A stretch of DNA of 64,000 nucleotides from UBA1447 sp964627535. GTDB taxonomy: Bacteria > Bacillota > Clostridia > Oscillospirales > Acutalibacteraceae. The notes beneath the pieces are model-generated. The model had not been told where the DNA came from, made no database searches, and saw nothing but the letters and a program-made list of their open reading frames with translations. Position numbers and translations under genes: made by a program. Within the stretch, counting starts at the first letter, position 1. Every line of letters begins with the position of its first letter. The stretch lies in NCBI GenBank assembly GCA_964627535.1, contig CAZVJW010000006.1:62001-126000 (forward strand). The letters run 5' to 3'. This document shows, piece by piece, positions 61,973 through 64,000 of the stretch.

Positions 61973-63634
61973 CTATGCAGTTCTTGCTCTTGTGCACTCG
62001 TCAACAATGCCGGTTTCTTCAATATGAAGGTTGTATATAACAGCATTGCTTTCGTCAAATATGACCCAAGTCTTGTTGACGCCAATTAACTTGAGAAGCG
62101 GTGAATTTTGTCCAACAGAAACACTCATGAGACCATAAATCTTTGCATTGCCGCAGAATGTAGCATTGTCCATCGTGTTCGTGGGATACGGAATAGCAAT
62201 TGCTAAATCCAAAGGCATATCAAAACTTGGTGTGTATACTGCTGTGTCACATTCAATTTTAGCAGTGACTCTAATGCCGACACCAACATCAAACTCTGCA
62301 TCGACTACCATATAGCCGAGAACTCTAATACCAAGGTCAAGACCAACCGTAAACTTAACATTAGCCATAATATCATATGTTTGCTGGCCGTATATTGTTT
62401 CGTTGATTACTCTGACTTTGTTGTTGATGATTTCGACACCCTTTACATTGCTGGATGTGATTGTGATTTGAATCTTGCCATCAACAGTGATGCAAATATT
62501 GACATCGAGAGAAATCGTAATTGCCGGGCAATTCGGGATGGGAACCTGAACACTGAAAACAGTAATCTTGTTGCCGCCGCCGGGCATTAATGCAAGAGCT
62601 CCTGCTTTTGCAGCTGCCATGAAATCAGTCGGCGAGCCTGCCGGAAGTTTGCTGGGATCAACAGCAACAGATGCTGCATAGTTGCCCGTAAGAGTGGTGA
62701 CATCCTTAAGATCATAGTCTGCACGGATATAAGCTTCTTTTATGTCTTTCGTTGCAAGGTTGCCGTCAAACTTCGTGCTTACATTAAGATTAGTTATTTC
62801 ATATGATTTTGCGAGTTTTACGCCATCGCAGATATCAGCGCCGATATCAAGATTAAAGCCTGTCTCTGTAACTTTCAGGCCGAAATCGAATTTGCCGAGG
62901 CTGAAACTGACATCAAGTTTTTTAAGAAGACTCGCGATATCAAGCTGAGACTGGGTAATACCTTCCGCACTGTTAAGCGGAACATATGCGTCCTGAAGTA
63001 CAGCGCCGGTTTTGTCAGACTCTCCGACTTTTATCTGTGCTGTTTCAAGGGCCGGTTCAAAGTCGCCGCTGAAGTTGACAACATCAGGTGTGGCTTGAAC
63101 TACCGCAGGCGCGCCGAATGACTTGTTTGCCCACATTTCTTTTACTTTTGCAAGAAGCGCTTTTGCGTCATCTAAGGAGATGGTTTTAACCTTGAAGTTT
63201 CCTAACCAGTCAAGTTTAAAGAGCCCGTTAGAAACCGCAGTGGCTACCTCTGCCGGATTGCTGAGTTTTTTCGCATTGTTGATAACCACAGCGTCTTTTA
63301 ATTGGAGTTGTGCGACTCTGACAAGTGTGGTTGCTACGAATTGATTGGTGACATCAAGAAGAAGACCGTCTTTATTAACAGTATCCTTGTCATCAGCCGT
63401 AATGACTTTCCATTCGTAGGCTATTTGGACAGTTGCGAAATACTTGTTCGTAGATGTGATGTCCGCATAGTGAGGTGTTGCGCTGTAGGTGTTGGCACTC
63501 ATGCTGAATTCCTTATTAATCATTTCAAGCCATGCGCCGGTTGTTACACCTTTGACTTGACTTGACATGAAGTTGGGAACCAGTTGCCCGAGAAGAGTGA
63601 CGATTGCCATAATGAATGCGATGATTTTGTCCAT
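61973..63634 (-). CDS. Secreted protein of unknown function, possibly SLH-like at N-terminus
   Basis: A 553-residue protein with a hydrophobic N-terminus (MDKIIAFIMAIVTLLGQLVP) that looks like a signal peptide or anchor. Residues about 35-110 (HYADITSTNKYFATVQIAYE followed by a VTNQFVATTLVRVAQL segment) resemble a degenerate S-layer homology module: Y.DI, then a W/V helix, and a final T..Fv..l.R motif. The rest is repetitive beta-rich (LDVSFSLGKFDFGLKV, NVKFTVGLDLGIRV) and ends in a Cys-containing tail. There is no dockerin. Family not recognised; the SLH idea is inference. A GGGGGG site precedes the ATG. Confidence 0.72.
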   Translation of the reverse strand: MDKIIAFIMAIVTLLGQLVPNFMSSQVKGVTTGAWLEMINKEFSMSANTYSATPHYADITSTNKYFATVQIAYEWKVITADDKDTVNKDGLLLDVTNQFVATTLVRVAQLQLKDAVVINNAKKLSNPAEVATAVSNGLFKLDWLGNFKVKTISLDDAKALLAKVKEMWANKSFGAPAVVQATPDVVNFSGDFEPALETAQIKVGESDKTGAVLQDAYVPLNSAEGITQSQLDIASLLKKLDVSFSLGKFDFGLKVTETGFNLDIGADICDGVKLAKSYEITNLNVSTKFDGNLATKDIKEAYIRADYDLKDVTTLTGNYAASVAVDPSKLPAGSPTDFMAAAKAGALALMPGGGNKITVFSVQVPIPNCPAITISLDVNICITVDGKIQITITSSNVKGVEIINNKVRVINETIYGQQTYDIMANVKFTVGLDLGIRVLGYMVVDAEFDVGVGIRVTAKIECDTAVYTPSFDMPLDLAIAIPYPTNTMDNATFCGNAKIYGLMSVSVGQNSPLLKLIGVNKTWVIFDESNAVIYNLHIEETGIVDECTRARTA

Positions 63635-63697
63635 CTTGTTTCCCCCTTTTTTTTGATTGTCAGGCTGCGAATAAACTCCCAGCCATATAACACTATT

Positions 63698-63726
63698 ATA
63701 ATAATATAAACCTATTAAATTTGCAA
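63698..63726 (-). promoter_or_regulatory. Promoter of the 553-residue protein gene
   Basis: On the minus strand TTGCAA (63721-63726), 17 bases, TATTAT (63698-63703), about 65 bases before the ATG at 63634. The remaining 63727-64000 is very AT-rich with no gene or clear repeat that I can support. Confidence 0.5.
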
Positions 63727-64000
63727 TAGCCCCCCTTCAAATTAAAGGAATTTTTTGCACAATCTTTTTATTGTATAATTGTCTATTTTGTACAAACAAC
63801 AAGATAAAATTTCTATATAAATATATTTTACAGATAATTACGTCGTTTTTAAGACATTTGTTCCAAATTTATACATTTAAATTGAATGATAATATCCGGA
63901 TAATATTTGACAAAAAGAAACACAATTAAACAATAAATAATTCCAAAAAACTTTATAAATGCAGTATTTTACATTTATATTATACTCCAAAAAGTTTTAG

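Overview
The window looks like the chromosome of an anaerobic, low-to-mid G+C Clostridia-type Firmicute, probably Oscillospiraceae/Ruminococcaceae-like (inference from gene content). The grounds are a single-chain pyruvate:ferredoxin oxidoreductase, a clostridial-type citrate synthase, malic enzyme, strong AGGAGG-type ribosome binding sites, TTGACA/TATAAT promoters, a BceRS-BceAB peptide-defence module, a D,D-carboxypeptidase, and large secreted proteins ending in dockerin type I modules. No spore, phage, CRISPR or transposase genes were found.

Layout. 1-5.5 kb: a QueG-like protein cut by the window edge, an AEC permease, a membrane protein, citrate synthase and a DUF1015 protein. 5.7-8.6 kb: a 950-residue BspA-type leucine-rich-repeat protein with a dockerin. 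8.9-14.5 kb: two small HTH regulators, nicotinate phosphoribosyltransferase, a small membrane protein behind a LexA-like box, a NagD-type phosphatase and a QueT transporter. 14.5-27.3 kb: a DUF4838 lipoprotein, a membrane protein, PFOR, a CNNM/CorC protein, a cytoplasmic GH20 hexosaminidase, a YdbS/YdbT-like PH-domain pair and a GtrA protein. 27.5-32.8 kb: the Bce module plus a membrane protein. 33-41 kb: metallophosphoesterase, D,D-carboxypeptidase, HtrA-like protease, an OmpR-type two-component pair, aldose epimerase and a sugar-phosphate HAD. 41-52.6 kb: malic enzyme, Ldh2-family malate/lactate dehydrogenase, glycerol kinase, an epimerase, a second GtrA, a zinc-ribbon membrane protein, an SDR and a lipoprotein, tRNA-Thr(CGU) and HtpG. 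53-63.6 kb: three large exported proteins, two of them ending in dockerins.

How the genes fit together. Citrate synthase, PFOR, malic enzyme and the Ldh2 dehydrogenase form pyruvate/malate/citrate chemistry for fermentation. BceR, BceS, BceA and BceB form a self-contained peptide sensing and export unit, and a TTACA-N4-TGTAA operator sits exactly before bceA. Three exported proteins share a C-terminal block (a GTG-containing beta module followed by two Ca-binding dockerin repeats), so they are probably docked on a scaffold that lies outside the window.

The most unusual layer is non-coding. Nine copies of a roughly 100-bp imperfect palindrome (family A) and three copies of a 156-bp element (family B) end in TACTAAY-type inverted repeats, and most are flanked by 3-bp TNA direct repeats. 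One B copy is interrupted by two A copies; removing these with one TNA each gives exactly 156 bp again. Because TAA and TGA stop codons are themselves TNA sites, family A has landed on gene stops: two insertions use the stop as target and one has rewritten the last codons of the BceB-like permease. A third family (C) shares the B core but has different ends.
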